Of a stretch of DNA of 64,000 nt, positions 45,785-59,150 are shown one piece after another. A program made the position numbers and the translations under genes. The stretch's first letter is position 1, and every line of letters starts with the position of its first letter. The notes under the pieces were generated by a model. That model made no database searches. It had not been told where the DNA came from and was given only the letters and a program-made list of their open reading frames with translations. The stretch lies in NCBI RefSeq assembly GCF_034190915.1, contig NW_026947491.1:20896101-20960100 (forward strand). The letters run 5' to 3'. The stretch comes from Cavia porcellus. Lineage: Eukaryota; Chordata; Mammalia; Rodentia; Caviidae.

Positions 45785-47225
45785 ACCTGTTATTGGACAT
45801 GTTCATTTTTCTGTCCCTTCATGATGTAGGGAGATGCCTTGGGGAGTTGTGGTAGATTCCCTTGAAAAGAGGCCTCTCACACCATCTCATCAGTAGAGAC
45901 TATCATGTGTCACACATCCTGCAGTCATAGGGCACTGCCCAAGCTATGTTTATTAGGACATACCATCAGTAGGCAACAGCTCTTACAGAATATCTTAAAT
46001 ACAGTGTCTATTTTTACTGCGAAGTGAATGTGCTATAATTACATTACCCTCAATAAAATTTGGAAACCTCTGCAAGCTGCTGTCAGCATGTCTGGAAACA
46101 GTGCTGTCCTGATCTGCCAGTTGACCTGGGAACCTGACCATAGATCAATGAAAGAACAAGGTGCCCACAGAAGAGTCAAGACCAGAGAGGAGGCCAGGAC
46201 CGGACAACAAAAGAACCTGGGATCCATGTCTCTCTATTCTCTCCTGAGTCCCTGAGGACAAGGCTGGACCTGTCCTGGACTCTGACTCCTACCTGATGTG
46301 AAAACATTGGAAGAGAGCCTTCTGATCAGAGGGATTTGGGGACATGGGAAAATGTCACTGAGAAGATTCCCTAAGATGCAGATCATGGTGGCCATATCTC
46401 TACAGATTCAGATGTGTAAGCAGTCATTTATTCATAGTTTGAAAATTTTGAACAAAATTAAATATTATGGAAGAAATCTGAGAAGGGATTTTACATAATT
46501 ATAAATCCTTTTATCTTCAGTCCATTGATCTATGTATGTGTGTTTGTATCCATGATCATTGTATCCATCTATACTCTGTCATATTTCTATTTATCAAACT
46601 ATGCATTTAACTTGCATTCATGTATCTGTTATAAATTTATTATTTATACACATTCTTGATATATATTTTTCATTTTGTTCCTTGTAATTTTCTGTCTTTC
46701 ATGTATGTATCATGCAAAATTAAACTATTTTGCATCATTCTTGCCATCCACATCATAACAATTTCAACATTGTTAATCTATCTATCATTAATGGATGTAT
46801 CATTTGCTATCTCTATCAATACAGGTCATATAAAAGACTCTTGATGTAATTTCTAGAGAGTGATATACTTGAGAAAATTTCCTAAAGAGACAGAAACAAG
46901 ATATGACCAACAAGACCTTTTTCCATGATTTACTTCATCATGCAAATCAACTAACAGCACTGCACTAGAGGAGACTACATGTTCTTAAAAAGTGAAGCTT
47001 GCACATGACACACAAGCTACCAGTCTCTCTCCTAAGTTTTTACTGGAGAAGAATAAAATTTGATTTTCACTCAGATCAGCAATTCTGCAACACAGTTAAT
47101 GCAATGTCTATTGAAAACTAGAAATAGTACGAATGATTTTTAAAGCTGGAGGAGGTATACAATCTAGAAATCTGTCAAAGATTGACTACTGTTTTTCCAT
47201 TAAAATACATGTATTCCCGCATAAG
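45785..47225. other. A unit 4 spacer after the LTR
   Basis: No gene is visible. It aligns with 18,050-19,440 and stops near 47,225, where the V remnant would begin in units 1 and 2. Confidence 0.65.
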
Positions 47226-49024
47226 TGTGATACTATTGACTTCGTGCTAGGTGAGGACGCACCTTATAGGTATCACACCCCACCACTGGGGACTCCCAGT
47301 TGTACTGGGTTACATTTTCTGACTGCTTTCCTTTCTCTCCCTGAACACTGTCCATGACTGGGAGACTGAATGTTGTGCCATGCCCAGCAGTGTCCTGGGA
47401 AGAAAGCTGTCTCAGCACTTGGTCTACACATCTGCTGTCTGTTCTCACCCTGGGCCCACTTGAGGCTGCTCACTCCTTAGCCCTGTGAAAACCAGCAGCT
47501 CCCAGGTCAGCCCATGTCTCCAGGGACCCCCCTTTCTGCTGCCCCCTGCACTTCAGCATGTGCTTGCTGGTGTGGAGAGCAATTTAGTTGTGGTTTCTCA
47601 TGCTCTCATGTGCATGCAGTTCATTCTTCTAGGCACTGACTCCAGACGTTGCCACAGTGCCTTCTTCCTTCTCCTCCTCACTGATAGGAACCACTTTGAA
47701 CCGAGGTTCTGCAGCTGCAGGTGAAGACACAGGCAATCTTGCTGCCCCCTCAGGCTGCTTTCCTATGCTCAGGGGGTGGACAGCAGCCTCTACTTCTCAG
47801 CTTGTCTCTCCCTGCTGCCTCTGACCACTGCTCTATGAGAAAAGGGTGGAAACCAGGGGCTTCCTAATCCCCAGTGCTGCTACTGGCACAACTTAGTGCA
47901 AGACGCAGCTGAATAGAAGCTTCTGTCTCTCTGAATATAGTACTCAGGATTTGGCTCAGCACTTAGGAGTAGGGCCAGAGGGCTGATATCCTGAGTCCTG
48001 AGGTTCAGATAACTGATGGAAACTTGTTTAGAAACCTCTGGGTGCTGGACAGTTTCACATGAACAAATTTAATTTGGTTTTCTTGAAATAGATCAAGTAC
48101 AGTTTGAATTCCCATTCAAGGTGAATTGATTTTCTTCTGCTGTGCACCTCTGAGGATTTGCAGATATAATTCAACATACTGTTCAACAGTTTATTGAGGA
48201 ATGCATCCTCAGAATTTCATGCTTTGTCACAGAGCAGTGGGACTTGTGTCTTTCCTTGTGAAGGAAACATCTTCAACACAGAGAGCACTAGCGATCAGCT
48301 CCCCACTGACTCATTCTTCTCCATACAACTGACCAAGGTCACTCAGTTGCTCTTTTTCTATGAGATCAGCTATCTAATGGTCACAAGTAGCAGTGGCTTC
48401 CTGAATTGTCTGCCATGTGTCCTTTCTTTTGTTTTCTCTCAACTTTAAGCTTTCCTAGTGTGTGTCTCTGCTTTCTTTCACTACAACAAATTCCTGAGAT
48501 AATGAATTTCAAAGAGAAATGAGTTGCTTTGTCTCACAGTTTCACTCCTTCAAAGCCATCATCAGAAGTTCTCATGGTTTCTAGGACTTCCTTAAGTACA
48601 ATGGATGATAATGCAGTGTACATTCTGTGCAAATAAACTGTCCAAGTTCCCAGAAATCATGAATGAGAGAAGAGCCTGGGGTCTGGGAATCCTCTACAGA
48701 GGTGTGTTCCAGTGATCTAAAGATATTCCACGAGTCCCAGTGCCCAAAGCTCTGCAATCTCCTAATGCTCCCTGGCTGGGGCCAAGGCCTGGACACATGG
48801 CCTTCAGTGGGTGGTGCTTATTTATAAAATAGCACGAATTCTGCCCAAGCTGCCTCAGGACAGGGTTTGCACATTTCTTTGATCAAAAAATCTGTTATTT
48901 TTTTTTCATTCACTTCTCTAAGGACACATTGGCTGAGTTATTGCCTTAGCTCTTGAAAATAGTGCCATAATAAGCGTGATAGTGATGGTTTGCTTTGATA
49001 CACACAGTTCAGAAACATTGAATA
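47226..49024. other. Unique spacer, unassigned
   Basis: The GC content is higher than around it (47,230-48,000), with no recognised gene; short open frames only. No V, SINE or LTR signature is visible to me. Confidence 0.4.
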
Positions 49025-49330
49025 TGTCCCAGCAATGGGATTTGTGGATTACAGTAAAATTATGTACCTTAGTATTTATGGAAATTTCATACCACTTCTT
49101 ACAGCCACTAAAGCAATTTACTCTTCCAGGAGTGTAACAATTTCCCCTTTCTACATATCCTCACCGGGGATCATCATGATTTTATCTGTTGTATTTTATG
49201 CATTTGAAATGAGGTTGTGGTGCATGATAATGTGTTTTCATTTGTATGGCTGGAATTGTTACACTGAGCATTTTTTTTTTGAGCCAACGTTTCCATTTGT
49301 TCTCCCATTAGACAAATGTCTATTAAAATT
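49025..49330 (-). mobile_element. L1 LINE 3'-end fragment (antisense)
   Basis: 'cccagcaatgggatttgtggattacag', 'ccacttcttacagccac', 'ttccccttt.ctacatatcctcacc' and 'gagcattttt' follow the order of the reverse complement of an L1 3' region. Confidence 0.6.
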
Positions 49331-49839
49331 ATTACTCAATTTTAAAGAAATTATCATCCTAATGATTATTATAATTATCATCGTATTGCTTTATACATTT
49401 TGACTTCATTATGAATTGATTATATAAGTATGTTAATACTCAATGTTTTACCAAATCATACGGTGATGTCTTCATTTTCTGTTGATCATTTCTTTTGTGT
49501 GTGACATTTTTTCTAGTTTGCTGTATTCCTAGTTTTCTATTTTTGCTTTTGTTTCTTCTATGTTTACATTCTACTCAGGAAAATATTTCCCTAAGCCTAA
49601 ACTTCACAAAAGTTGATATATATTTTATTTAATTTTAAGATGTTATTTTAAATGCTTATGTGTTGAATTTTTAGTATAAATTTACAGATCATGAGAGACC
49701 GTTAGTTTTCTGATCTCATAGTTCACCAGGAAGACTCACACTCTTCCACGCTTGGTTTGCTGAAGTGCACCAATGACCAAACTTCTGCTCCTGCTGCTTT
49801 TGTTGAAAATATTTTGGCTTCTCAGAGGAGAGATTGTTT

Positions 49840-50200
49840 CCATAACCAGGATATTATGAACTGTGCTGCTATACATATGGGTGCACATATATCACTGTGG
49901 TATGATGTGTTTAATTCTACACACAATGTTTGCTAGAGGAAACCCTGAGGTCACATAAAGAGAATCCATGATAAAGAGAGCAACATAGAAAGAGAGAAAC
50001 CAGAGGCTGCTCGCATAATAGAGAAAAGATGCAAAGTATATTTAGACTCTGCCACCCCCACCACAAGAGGAGAGCAAGGACTTAAGAACTTGAGTGTCAT
50101 ACATGGAAGAAGTGACCTCCAGTCTCATTTCCCGGTGTTTCCTCAGGTGTCAGTCACAAATATTTTAGAACAACCTCCTTATGTCACAACCATGAGGATC
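49840..50200. other. L1-like scrap followed by A-unit fragment
   Basis: About 49,840-49,925 resembles another antisense L1 end ('atgaactgtgctgctatacat'). About 49,930-50,200 aligns with 915-1195 of A unit 1 ('gagaaaccagaggctgct', 'ccaccacaagaggagagca'). This is an isolated piece of an A unit. Confidence 0.55.
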
Positions 50201-52060
50201 CCGGGTGTCCCATAACATTGTAGGCTACCATGACTACAGTGTGGCGTGTACAGACCACGTGTGCTCATGTGTGCATGGGGCCCTTACTCTGCACATGTGC
50301 ATAGTCCAAAAGCTACAGGTACCAAAACCTCAATCTGACTGTCAGAGCAAGACCCAGACTGCCTCTGAGGCAGGCAGTGAGCACTGCAGAAGGGAAGAAA
50401 CTGCAGGGTCTCCCACAAATGAGACACCAGCCCAAGTGCAGGGCTGGAGCTGATGCAAAGCAGCCCATGAAGTGGGGACACCCACACATCTGTGTGATCT
50501 CCTTTGCTGAAAGGCCCTGGCCTGTAGAGCTATCACCATAAAAAGTAGGACTTGGACACTCAAGGCTGCAGCTCCCATCCATGTGGATCCTTGTCCCAGC
50601 TTCACCCTCAATACCTGGGGATGAGGCTGCCAGGAACCTGTCCAACTGTGACATAAAATCACAATGAGCAGAAACAAGGAGCATGACTTTGGGTCACTAA
50701 GGGGAAATGTAGGCCTAGCTGGGTTTGGTTGATGTTGATTTTGTTTTCCTTTCTGTGCTTTTTTTTTGGGGGGGGGATGTCTATCCCATGCCAAGTCCAC
50801 TGCTGTATTAAGGAACCACTTACATTGGTTAATTTAAGAAATAAAAACAAAGAGGTGACATCCAAAAAGTGTCAGCCATCATTTACTTAGAGGACATTTA
50901 CATCAGACTTTTAATTCAGTACTAGAGATACTGAAAGCTTTGAGGCCATTAGGAAAGAGTATAATGGCTTTAATCAGAAATAAAAGGAGGGTGGAGGAGA
51001 GGATGGAGAGCTGGGATCTGAGAGCCTGGACTCTCAGTGTTTCCATATGGGAGCTCAAGAGCCTCCTGAAGGATGTGATTACCATGTGGAGTCTTTTTTA
51101 AGAAATTGGCCTGAAAGTGACAGGAGTCCCCAAAGGATATCAGGGCTCTTGAGACCTGAGCTGATACCTTGTTTTGCTGTCCTGCAATGGAGGGACCCAG
51201 TGTGCATCTCTTCCACCACCTGAGGATGCAGAAACTAGACAAAGGTTGGAGCACAGAGCTGCATCTTGCCAGATACCAACTCTGTCACTGCCTTTTCTTG
51301 AACTTTAGGGGCCAGAAATGCAAGGAAAATGTATATTTCATATAAGTTGCTGATTGTGGGGTTATTTTTCAGTGGTTGTCATAGACATAATCACCCCCTA
51401 AATTTGTGCATCTGTCATGTTGACACTCTGATGCTTCAGCACATGCAGCCTTAAGTAATCCAGGAATTGTTTCCAGGTTAATCACCTGATCACATGGTCT
51501 AGGATGACCTCAGGCCCAGGTATATAAGGTTTCCTCCTATTTGTTAGGTAAGCCTGATATGCCCAGATTTCATGTTTTTATAGCTTTGTGATTTCTTTTT
51601 TTTTAATGTGCTTATAACTTATAAATTTAGTTAATCCAGTTTTTGCTTATGGTTGTACTTTTTGTTATTTAAAAAAATAACTTTTTGATGTGTATACATT
51701 TTCAAGATAATGATCAGATGCCTTTGCAATAACCAGAAGCTCGTAACACTTAAATGAGCATTAACAGATTACCTGAGGAATTAAACTGAAGTATCTGACC
51801 ATTAATTTTCTGATTGTTTACCCTGACTTGGTATGAAAATTCCTCAGAATCAATAGGCAAATAGCCAAGCACTGAGCTGTATCCCCAGCTTTACTTTTAC
51901 ATATTTGTAAGTGAATCGTCATAAATAACTGTGAATTATGACTCATATAAACATATATGGATGTCTTAATAAACATTCTGTGTTAAACATAACCAACAAT
52001 ATAGGATGTGTGCTGATAGTGTAAATGTTGAAATAGGAAAGTTACTATAAAGCAACCCAA
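50201..52060. other. Unique spacer with possible LTR and ID-like scrap
   Basis: No gene is visible. A T9/G9 run lies at 50,759-50,777. At about 51,390-51,560 a 'cccaggtatataaggtttcc' TATA-like site suggests an LTR or promoter scrap. At about 51,858-51,893 the minus strand reads like an ID element start (ctggggatacagctcagtg). A 152-codon minus frame at 50,342-50,800 looks like chance. Confidence 0.4.
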
Positions 52061-52969
52061 AGATGATCATGAGCTGCCTGGAGATGGGATGCAGGAGGGA
52101 AGCAGGGGAGGGAGGGATTGCAGAGGAGACTCAAGACACACTGAGGATGATGTGTGAGTTCACTACTGTGATTGTGTGTATGTGGTTGTATAACGTTCCT
52201 GTGTTTTAATGCTTCTCAGGTGCACAGTTTTTCTATGGGAATTTATGCATTACATCTGATGAAACTGTCACAGACAATGTCTCATCCCAGGGAAAGGGTG
52301 AGAGAGTTAATGAGAGGTGAAAATAAGAGACTCAGTAGCAGGCATCCACATGGACAAAGATTGTGTTTTGTCTCAGCAGACAGCAGAATGCAGCAAAGTC
52401 ACACATGTTCTCACCTTAGGAAGAGGGGAAGAAAGTCATCCCAGGTGTGGGAGCTCTGTCCAGGAACTGGAACAGGAAGCAGTTTGCTCACTGCTTAAGA
52501 GACCAGAGGCCCAGACAATGGAGAGGACATTTACAGCACATTAGCTCTACAATAGGAAAGAAAAATGTTCCCAACAATTTGATAATTTTTACATTTCCAA
52601 AGCAGACAAATGCAAATATGAATGTTACGGGTAAATGAAAAATAAAAATAGACAAAGAGATGAAGACCAAGAATTCATCTCATAACGAGTTTTTCCATTG
52701 TTTTGAATAACATCATTGCTACAAAACGTTATTAGCACACTAATATCAAGTGATACCTCTGCCCTCTCTGGGTTTTTCATTCCTACAGGAATCCATGGAG
52801 GCCATGTAAAGACCATTAATTTCCTGATTATTTTTGCCTGGCTTGACATATGCTAGCACTGTGCTCCTGTAAACCAGCCCAGACATCACCTGGCAGCTCT
52901 ACAGAGGACACAAGCCCTAGTGTCCAGCTGATTCCACTCCGTGATCAGGACTGAGTACAGATGATCACT
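52061..52969. other. 5' flank of clan III V, A-type
   Basis: It aligns with 22,030-22,470 and 9,640-10,510. The octamer position now reads 'catatgctag' near 52,849, so the promoter motif is lost. No other gene is visible. Confidence 0.6.
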
Positions 52970-53408
52970 ATGGAGTTTGGGCTGAGTTGGATTTTCCTAT
53001 TTGCACTTCTATAAGTAAATTATTGAAAATGAAGGATATGGAATGGGGAAGTGGACAGGACTGGGATAAACAGTAGACATATGTGACAGTTTTCTGTGTT
53101 TACAGGTGTCCACACTGAGGACCAGCTAGTGGAGTCTGGGGAAGGTTTGGTGCATCTTTTGGGGAGGGTTCCCTGTAACTATCCTGCATGGCCTGAGGAT
53201 TTACCTTCAATATCCATGCTGTGAGCTGGATCCTCCATGCATCAAAGAAGGGGCTGAAGTGGATCTCAGTTATATGTAGCAGTGGTAGCACATAATATGC
53301 ATACTCCATGAAGGGCTGATTCACCATCTCCAGATGATAAGAACATGCTGTATCTGCAGACGAGCAGCCTGAGACCCGAGGACATGGCCCCGTGTTATTG
53401 TTCAAGAA
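52970..53408 (+). pseudogene. IGHV clan III pseudogene in D block 2
   Basis: The leader M-E-F-G-L-S-W-I-F-L-F-A-L-L is followed by TAA at the leader/donor edge ('ctataagtaaat'), so donor and frame are damaged. The acceptor TTTACAG ends at 53105, with L-PART2 GTGTCCACACT. V starts at 53117 (E-D-Q-L-V-E-S-G). FR1 has lost frame after 'ttggtgcatc'. Stops occur in CDR2/FR3 ('cataatatgcatac', 'gggctgattc'), and FR3 has a short deletion ('ccagatgataag'). The end Y-C-S-R is still visible (tattgttcaaga). Confidence 0.83.
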
Positions 53409-53447
53409 GCATGTGAGGGAACATTAGTGTGAGCCCAAAGAAAACCT
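53409..53447 (+). other. Decayed RSS of the V at 52970
   Basis: Heptamer GCATGTG, 23-base spacer and nonamer AGAAAACCT. The CAC core is lost. Confidence 0.6.
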
Positions 53448-56400
53448 CCTTGTATGGGCACTCAGCCCAGCAGATGTTGCCGTAGGCCATGGAGAACCAG
53501 GTAGAGCTCCAGGAGCAAGTGCAGAAAAGGAAGAAGACGAGGGAGGGCTTCCTGTGGCCTGTGTGGTTCCCTTCTGCATTAACATCTTAAGTTTTGAACC
53601 GACCCACAGTGAAGTAACCCAAGTTCAGGGAAGAATTCTCTGTTAAATTCAATTGTGTGACTGTATAAGAAGCACTGATTGTTTTCATTTTCTGTGTATG
53701 AATTGTACTTACGGATAAACAAAACTTGTACCCATCTCAAAGTAGCTTGTGAAGTTAATTTTCTATTCAGTGTTATATCCTCATCATCTAAAGTGGATCT
53801 TCTGGTTTAGTTTGGGTGATGAGAAACTATCTCACACAATAATAAATGCTTCAGATTAGGATATTAAATCCTTCCCATGACTCTCCATGGGGTCTAAGAG
53901 CACACAGCTCCCTCCTCTCCCTGGCCACCTCAGGAGACCTGTTCCCCAGGCTGAGCCCCAGCACCATGACGAGCCCTGAGCTCAGTGGGAGAGGAAGAGG
54001 AGCTACCTCACTGGCCTCAGAGCAGTATCTGTAGACCTTGTGCTCTTTCTAGACAAGACTGTTGAGCAGAACTTGCTCTTGTGCCTTTTTTGCAATTTAC
54101 AAATTTACAAATTTATAAAATATAGCAAAACCATTCTGTTTTAACTTCTGTTTCTCTCTCTTGCACCTCTTTTTTTCTTTGTTTATTTACTTTTTTATGT
54201 TGAAGGAGGCAAGCAGAATAATAAACCAAATAGTGATAGGCAGTAGAAAACTCACCATCATTACTATATTGCATAATCTCATTCTCTTATTAGTTCCTCA
54301 TGCTCCTGGCCCCAGGCTTGCAAAGTCAATCAAACACTTTAAGTGTCAGATCTCTGCCTTACCTCAGTAACGCCTTAGGCTGCGTTGTGTCCCAGTATTA
54401 ATGTGTGTGTTACTTGGGGGCAGGAGAGCAAGGCTGTGTGGCTTCCTCGCTGCTTTTCCCTGGCTGACAGGGCCTCTGCCAGCACCTGCTGTTTGGGGAC
54501 TGTACTGCCTCCTGCTGTTTTGTTATCAGGCCAGGCCACTGCCCAGGCTCTCTTATTCTGGCTGAGTTCTTGAATTATCTTTCTTTATGGATTTCCAACC
54601 TCAAGTCCAACCCTTCCCATTTTTGTGGGCCCCACTTCCGTCCTAATGCTCTCCCTCCTGTGTTGCTGTAGTCCAGGGTCTGGATAGCCTATGAGGAGCA
54701 GTTCTTCCTCTGCTGCTCACCACTTCTCTCTTCTCCTGTAAGTATCCTCTCTTTCTTACTCGTCTCTCAGTTTTGAGTCTATCAGGAAAGCAGTGCATAA
54801 TAGATGAGGTGAAACCCTCCATTCTCATAATGCGCATGATTTTCTCTAAATAGACTCCCATAATTCTGATTTGATACATTTTATTTTATCTCACTTAATT
54901 CTGCATTTAACAGTCACACATGTATTTGTAAATTTTTCTAAAAGAACCAAATATACCCCAATGGTTGCTAATATCACTCTGTGATCAGGACCATACTGAA
55001 CAGCACAAAACCACATGCATGCACATCCTTGACTCCTGAAGGCAGAGCATAGCTGACATTCTCACACACAGTCCTCATATCTCAGATGTGACCAAGGACC
55101 TCACACTCAAACTCTTCCCTAGAGGCTAAGGCACCTCCACCTCCTTACCTTGCTGTGCTTCTCACTTGGTCCAGCATTCTCACTTATGTGTCCTGTGTTT
55201 AGGTACTAAAAATTTATGTTATTGATGTGATGTCTCAAGGATATCTCTTGTTTCCCACCCAGGTCACGGACATTTTTGAGAATATGCCCTTCCCTGAGAT
55301 GGAGTCTGATTCTCTCCACTGCACCTTCTAAATTACAGCTTGCCACAGATCCCTGAAAATCTGAAATATTTGATCATTTTCTTCTCTTTCATTCTTCTCT
55401 GTTACTCAGAGTTCAGTCATGATTGTGCAGATATTGTTTTCAAATTGAGACCTCAGATACCCAGCTCAAGTAAGAGTTCAAATTTAGTATCAGTGTTTTA
55501 AATTGTGTTCCAAAGAAAATTAGTGAATAGAACCAGGAGGAACATGGAGCTCCTGGAGATGCATCTCACCAAGCACCTCAGTTGACCTTTATTCAGCAAC
55601 ACAGCCACTCCTCTGTGTCTCTGCATTCTTGACCTGACAGTTGCAAAGAGCCTCATTTCTTCTCACGTGTGTTTCACAAAGTTCACCCCCCACCCTTAGT
55701 TTATGCTCTCATCTCATCATGTAGGGAAAAATTTACCAGCTGAATCATCCTCTTGTCCTATGCATGAAGTCTGTCTTCATCCCTGATTATCAACTTTCTC
55801 CTCACTGACACCTTCTAGGCATTTTCCTCTTCCTCTTTATGTTTCAATGTCTCTTAATTGTTGCATCTCTCCAACAGAACTGTAACAATGATGTAGAGTA
55901 CAGGCAACGCTTGTCAATACTGAAACCCACAAAAGAAAGAGGTACTTTCCTAACCTTAGTGACTGAATCCTCACTGACCTTCCAAGAATTTAGAAAGAGC
56001 CTGTGACCCCCTCCCTACCACAAAAGTTCAAACATAACTGAACCTTTATTCTTCTCCTTATGGAATACATGTCATTCTTCCTACAAATCAGCCAAAGTTA
56101 GTGTAATTCAGAACTTAGATCAGAACTGTGCATACAGGAGTAACTCTAAGGGTGATCTAAGAGCAGGGAGACAGAGGGGTCTGGTATCAAAGATCAGAAC
56201 CTGTGCCCACCCAAAGAGAACAGACACACCTACTTCTGGATGTCAGAGTCAGTGCTCTTCTGCTTGCACTCAGAATAACTCCACTTGGTTTTCCAGATCC
56301 TATCCTGAGGACCACTTTCAGACTGTTAATCTGTTTCTCCTTACTACTGTGGACCCAACTGCTACCTGCATCTAGGCCACCTGATTGAGTAGATTTGGGG

Positions 56401-57985
56401 AGGGGTGAAAAGTGTAGAAAAGCACATTTCGTTATCTAACTAATCATGATGAATGCAATCTTTGTATCCTGCAAGAATGTACTAATGAAAAAAATCTAAA
56501 AAAAAAAAATGCAAACAGAGTGAAATAGGATAGTTTGAAATCTCTGTCCAGGAAGTGGCAGGGAAAAATAAGAATGTTAGAGGACATGGATACATTGAAA
56601 GTGTGCTGAAGGGCAGGGGCCCATCCCAGTCACAGGTGTGACATAATAGCACAGCAGACTAGGTGTGTTGTGGCTCACAAGTGAGGGTTCCATGGAATTT
56701 TCCTTTTCCAAAGTAGGCAAATAGCACTCATGGCAGTGTTGATGATATTGCACACTTGTGCCTCCCTGCTGAAGAGGTCAGATACAGAGTGACCCCTGTA
56801 TCCAGCATTTATGTCTCTTCACACTGAAGCTCAGAATGTGCAGTCCCTATGCACAGAGTCTCCCAGTGAGGAGAGATAGACCTGGGCTCTGCTCTCCATC
56901 ATCAGTTAGGAAGCCTCAGCCCCTCTTTCCAGACTCAGAGATGAATTGATAAGGATATTAGCTCACACAGGATTTCTTTGTGGAGATCTAATTAATGGCA
57001 TTAATGGATTCCATCTCTTTGTGGTGACCTTTGAAATTTTTAAAGTGTTTTTACTATGGAACTGAGTGGAAAGAAATAAGAGTCCTTGCTGCATTGTACT
57101 AGAAAACATTTCAATGAATCCCCAATGCATCAATTGTGAACAAGAACTGCACACTTGTGACTCAAAAAAGATTAGAAAGTCAGAGGTAAGTTTTAACTTT
57201 AGGGACATTTTCTTTTTGAGCACAGTGTTTATAATGCATAATTGTTCACAAAGGGACTACAGTAATTAGATAAGCATTTGGAATTTAAGAATCACCTCCA
57301 GGAAACAAGGGAATGTGAACCTAGAAGGAAATGACACCCAATACCTATACAAGATCAAGTAGGGAGGGAACACTTAGCACAGAGAGCCTCCTTCCCTCCC
57401 CAAATGAGGCTTCTCTGTAAGGGACGCACAGAACACACATCCTCATCACTAACCATCTGGTCATTCGGACCTGGGTCACAGGACATCCAACAGTAGGAGG
57501 CAGGAGGACCTCTCCTGACAACGTTAGTGGTGGTGAAGTGAGCTCTCCAGCAGCACAGATGTCACCAGAGGTGAGAGACCGGGGAGAGGAAGAGGAGGCT
57601 GTGATCATCTTTGTTCTGTGGAACCAGCACTAGAGCCCATTTGGGAAGGCAGAGTCAGGCTGGGACCAGGAAGGGAGCAGTGCCTGAGGAAGCTGGTTTG
57701 AGGTCACGAAGCCGGGATCATGGCTTTGCATCCTCTACTTCATCGAGCCAGCTTCCCACCTATCACTAATGTGAACTCCATGTGAGTGCATGGGAGGAGA
57801 TTCTTCTCTACAGCATGAGGACCAGAGACACCCGGGTTTGTGCCTCATCATCATAAAGGAAAGGGTCCTCCCGTGCACAAGTTAGTCTCCCAAATCTAGA
57901 TTGAAATTCCTCTATTGGGCTGCTGGAGCTGACAGGTCCTTCCTTAGATACCTTGAAGATCTCTGCAGAAGGCAAAGGTGTGGCC
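53448..57985. other. D block 2 spacer (no gene)
   Basis: It aligns with 22,740-27,090 over most of its length. It includes about 250 extra bases at 54,932-55,190 relative to block 1. No gene is visible. Confidence 0.7.
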
Positions 57986-57991
57986 TAGCAT

Positions 57992-58429
57992 ATGAAATTA
58001 CTGGGTCTTCTCTTGTGCCTGGTAACAGGGCCCATGATGAGTGTTCTCAAAATCATACAGAGTTCCATGGGAAAATCAGGAAGGTATTTGGCTAATAGCA
58101 ATTTTACTCTTGTTTCCAGGTGTCTTGTCTTAGCTTCAGCTGCAGGAGTCTGGACCTGGCCTGGTGAAACCCTCCCAGACCATGTGCCCACTTGCACATT
58201 CCCTGAATTCTCCATCACAACTGGTAGTAATTACTGGAGCTGGATGTGTCAGCCCCCAGAAAAGAGCCTGAAGTGGATGGGATACAGATATTTCAGTGGT
58301 GTCACAAATAACAGCCCTTCCCTCAAGAGCTGCCTCTCCATCTCCAGAGACACAGGCAAGAACGTTTTCCCCGCAGCTGAACTCGGTCAATGAGGAAGAC
58401 ACAGCCACCAATTATTACCGGGCAAAATA
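57992..58429 (+). pseudogene. IGHV clan II pseudogene in D block 2
   Basis: The leader [14 protein letters not shown] is open, but the donor is AT instead of GT (58037) after a one-base deletion. The acceptor TTTCCAG ends at 58119. The first mature codon is TAG instead of CAG (58131-58133), then [14 protein letters not shown]1 is scrambled after 'cagacc' (58,180-58,205). FR2 is W-M-C-Q-P-P. The second cysteine is CGG. There is no octamer. It pairs with the V at 27126, but most of the killing changes differ. Confidence 0.85.
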
Positions 58430-58467
58430 CACATTGGTTTGATGCATGTGTGACCCCAACATAAACC
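58430..58467 (+). other. RSS of the V at 57992, 22-base spacer
   Basis: Heptamer CACATTG and nonamer ACATAAACC (58459-58467), but the spacer has 22 bases. One base is missing in the 'gacccca' part compared with 'gagcccag'. Confidence 0.75.
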
Positions 58468-59044
58468 TTCCTTCAGGGTTACTTCTTTTTTTTCTTTTCC
58501 AACTTCTGTATCATACTCTGTTGCACAATAATATTTTTGAAGGAGACCATTTATTACAACTCACCTGACTGCAGAGTTTCCTTAGATTTTTAAAGGTGTT
58601 TTTAAAGGTGTTTATTTTGCTGTCCAATTATTTTCTTAAGAAAGGTTACTGCTCAATAAAATAAAACAAATTGTTTTTACCATAAGTTCAAAATAATATA
58701 TTGTTAGTATCTACAATTTCACAAAGAAAAGCTTCCACTTCCAAGGAAAGTGTTATTGAGCATCCTGACAATCCTTAAGCTGTTAAGAAATTTCTTAGAT
58801 GTCCAACTTTTTCCTTGACTTGGAAATAAATCAGACAATCTAAAAATATAAATCAAACTTTTAGTGAGCTGAGAACCATGAAAATGCTGTGGAAAGCTCA
58901 GTCATCTGAACCTTGGGAGTCTGTAGTAGCTGTAAGAGTTCGACAAGCAGCAAGAAACCTTGTAACAGTTTACCCTTCAGTTTGTGACAGTTCCTATAGG
59001 TTCTCAGTTGGTCTATTAACAATTTAAAAAGAAAAAACAATTAA
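58468..59044. other. D block 2, 3' part
   Basis: It aligns with 27,600-28,330. No gene is visible. Confidence 0.65.
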
Positions 59045-59150
59045 GGGGCTGGGGATTTAGCTCAGCGGCATAAGCGCCTGCCTTGCAAGCAGGCAGTTGT
59101 GAGTTCGATCCCTGGTACTGATAAAAACGAAAAAAAGACAAAGAAAAAAA
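59045..59150 (+). mobile_element. ID-like SINE derived from tRNA-Ala
   Basis: It starts GGGGCTGGGGATTTAGCTCAG, with anticodon loop CTTGCAA (TGC), B box 'gagttcgatccc' and an A-rich tail. It is absent at the matching place in block 1 (about 28,330). It is close in sequence to the copy at 43,550, so both are probably young. Confidence 0.9.

Noticed and set aside
47226..48000. Possible retrocopy of a host gene in the GC-richer stretch
   Set aside because: I found no continuous frame, no poly-A tail and no recognisable protein on either strand.
49035..49403. 122-codon frame as a membrane protein
   Set aside because: The hydrophobic look comes from T-rich antisense L1 sequence.
50342..50800. 152-codon minus-strand frame
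   Set aside because: No recognisable domain, crosses a T9/G9 run, and overlaps other frames of similar length.
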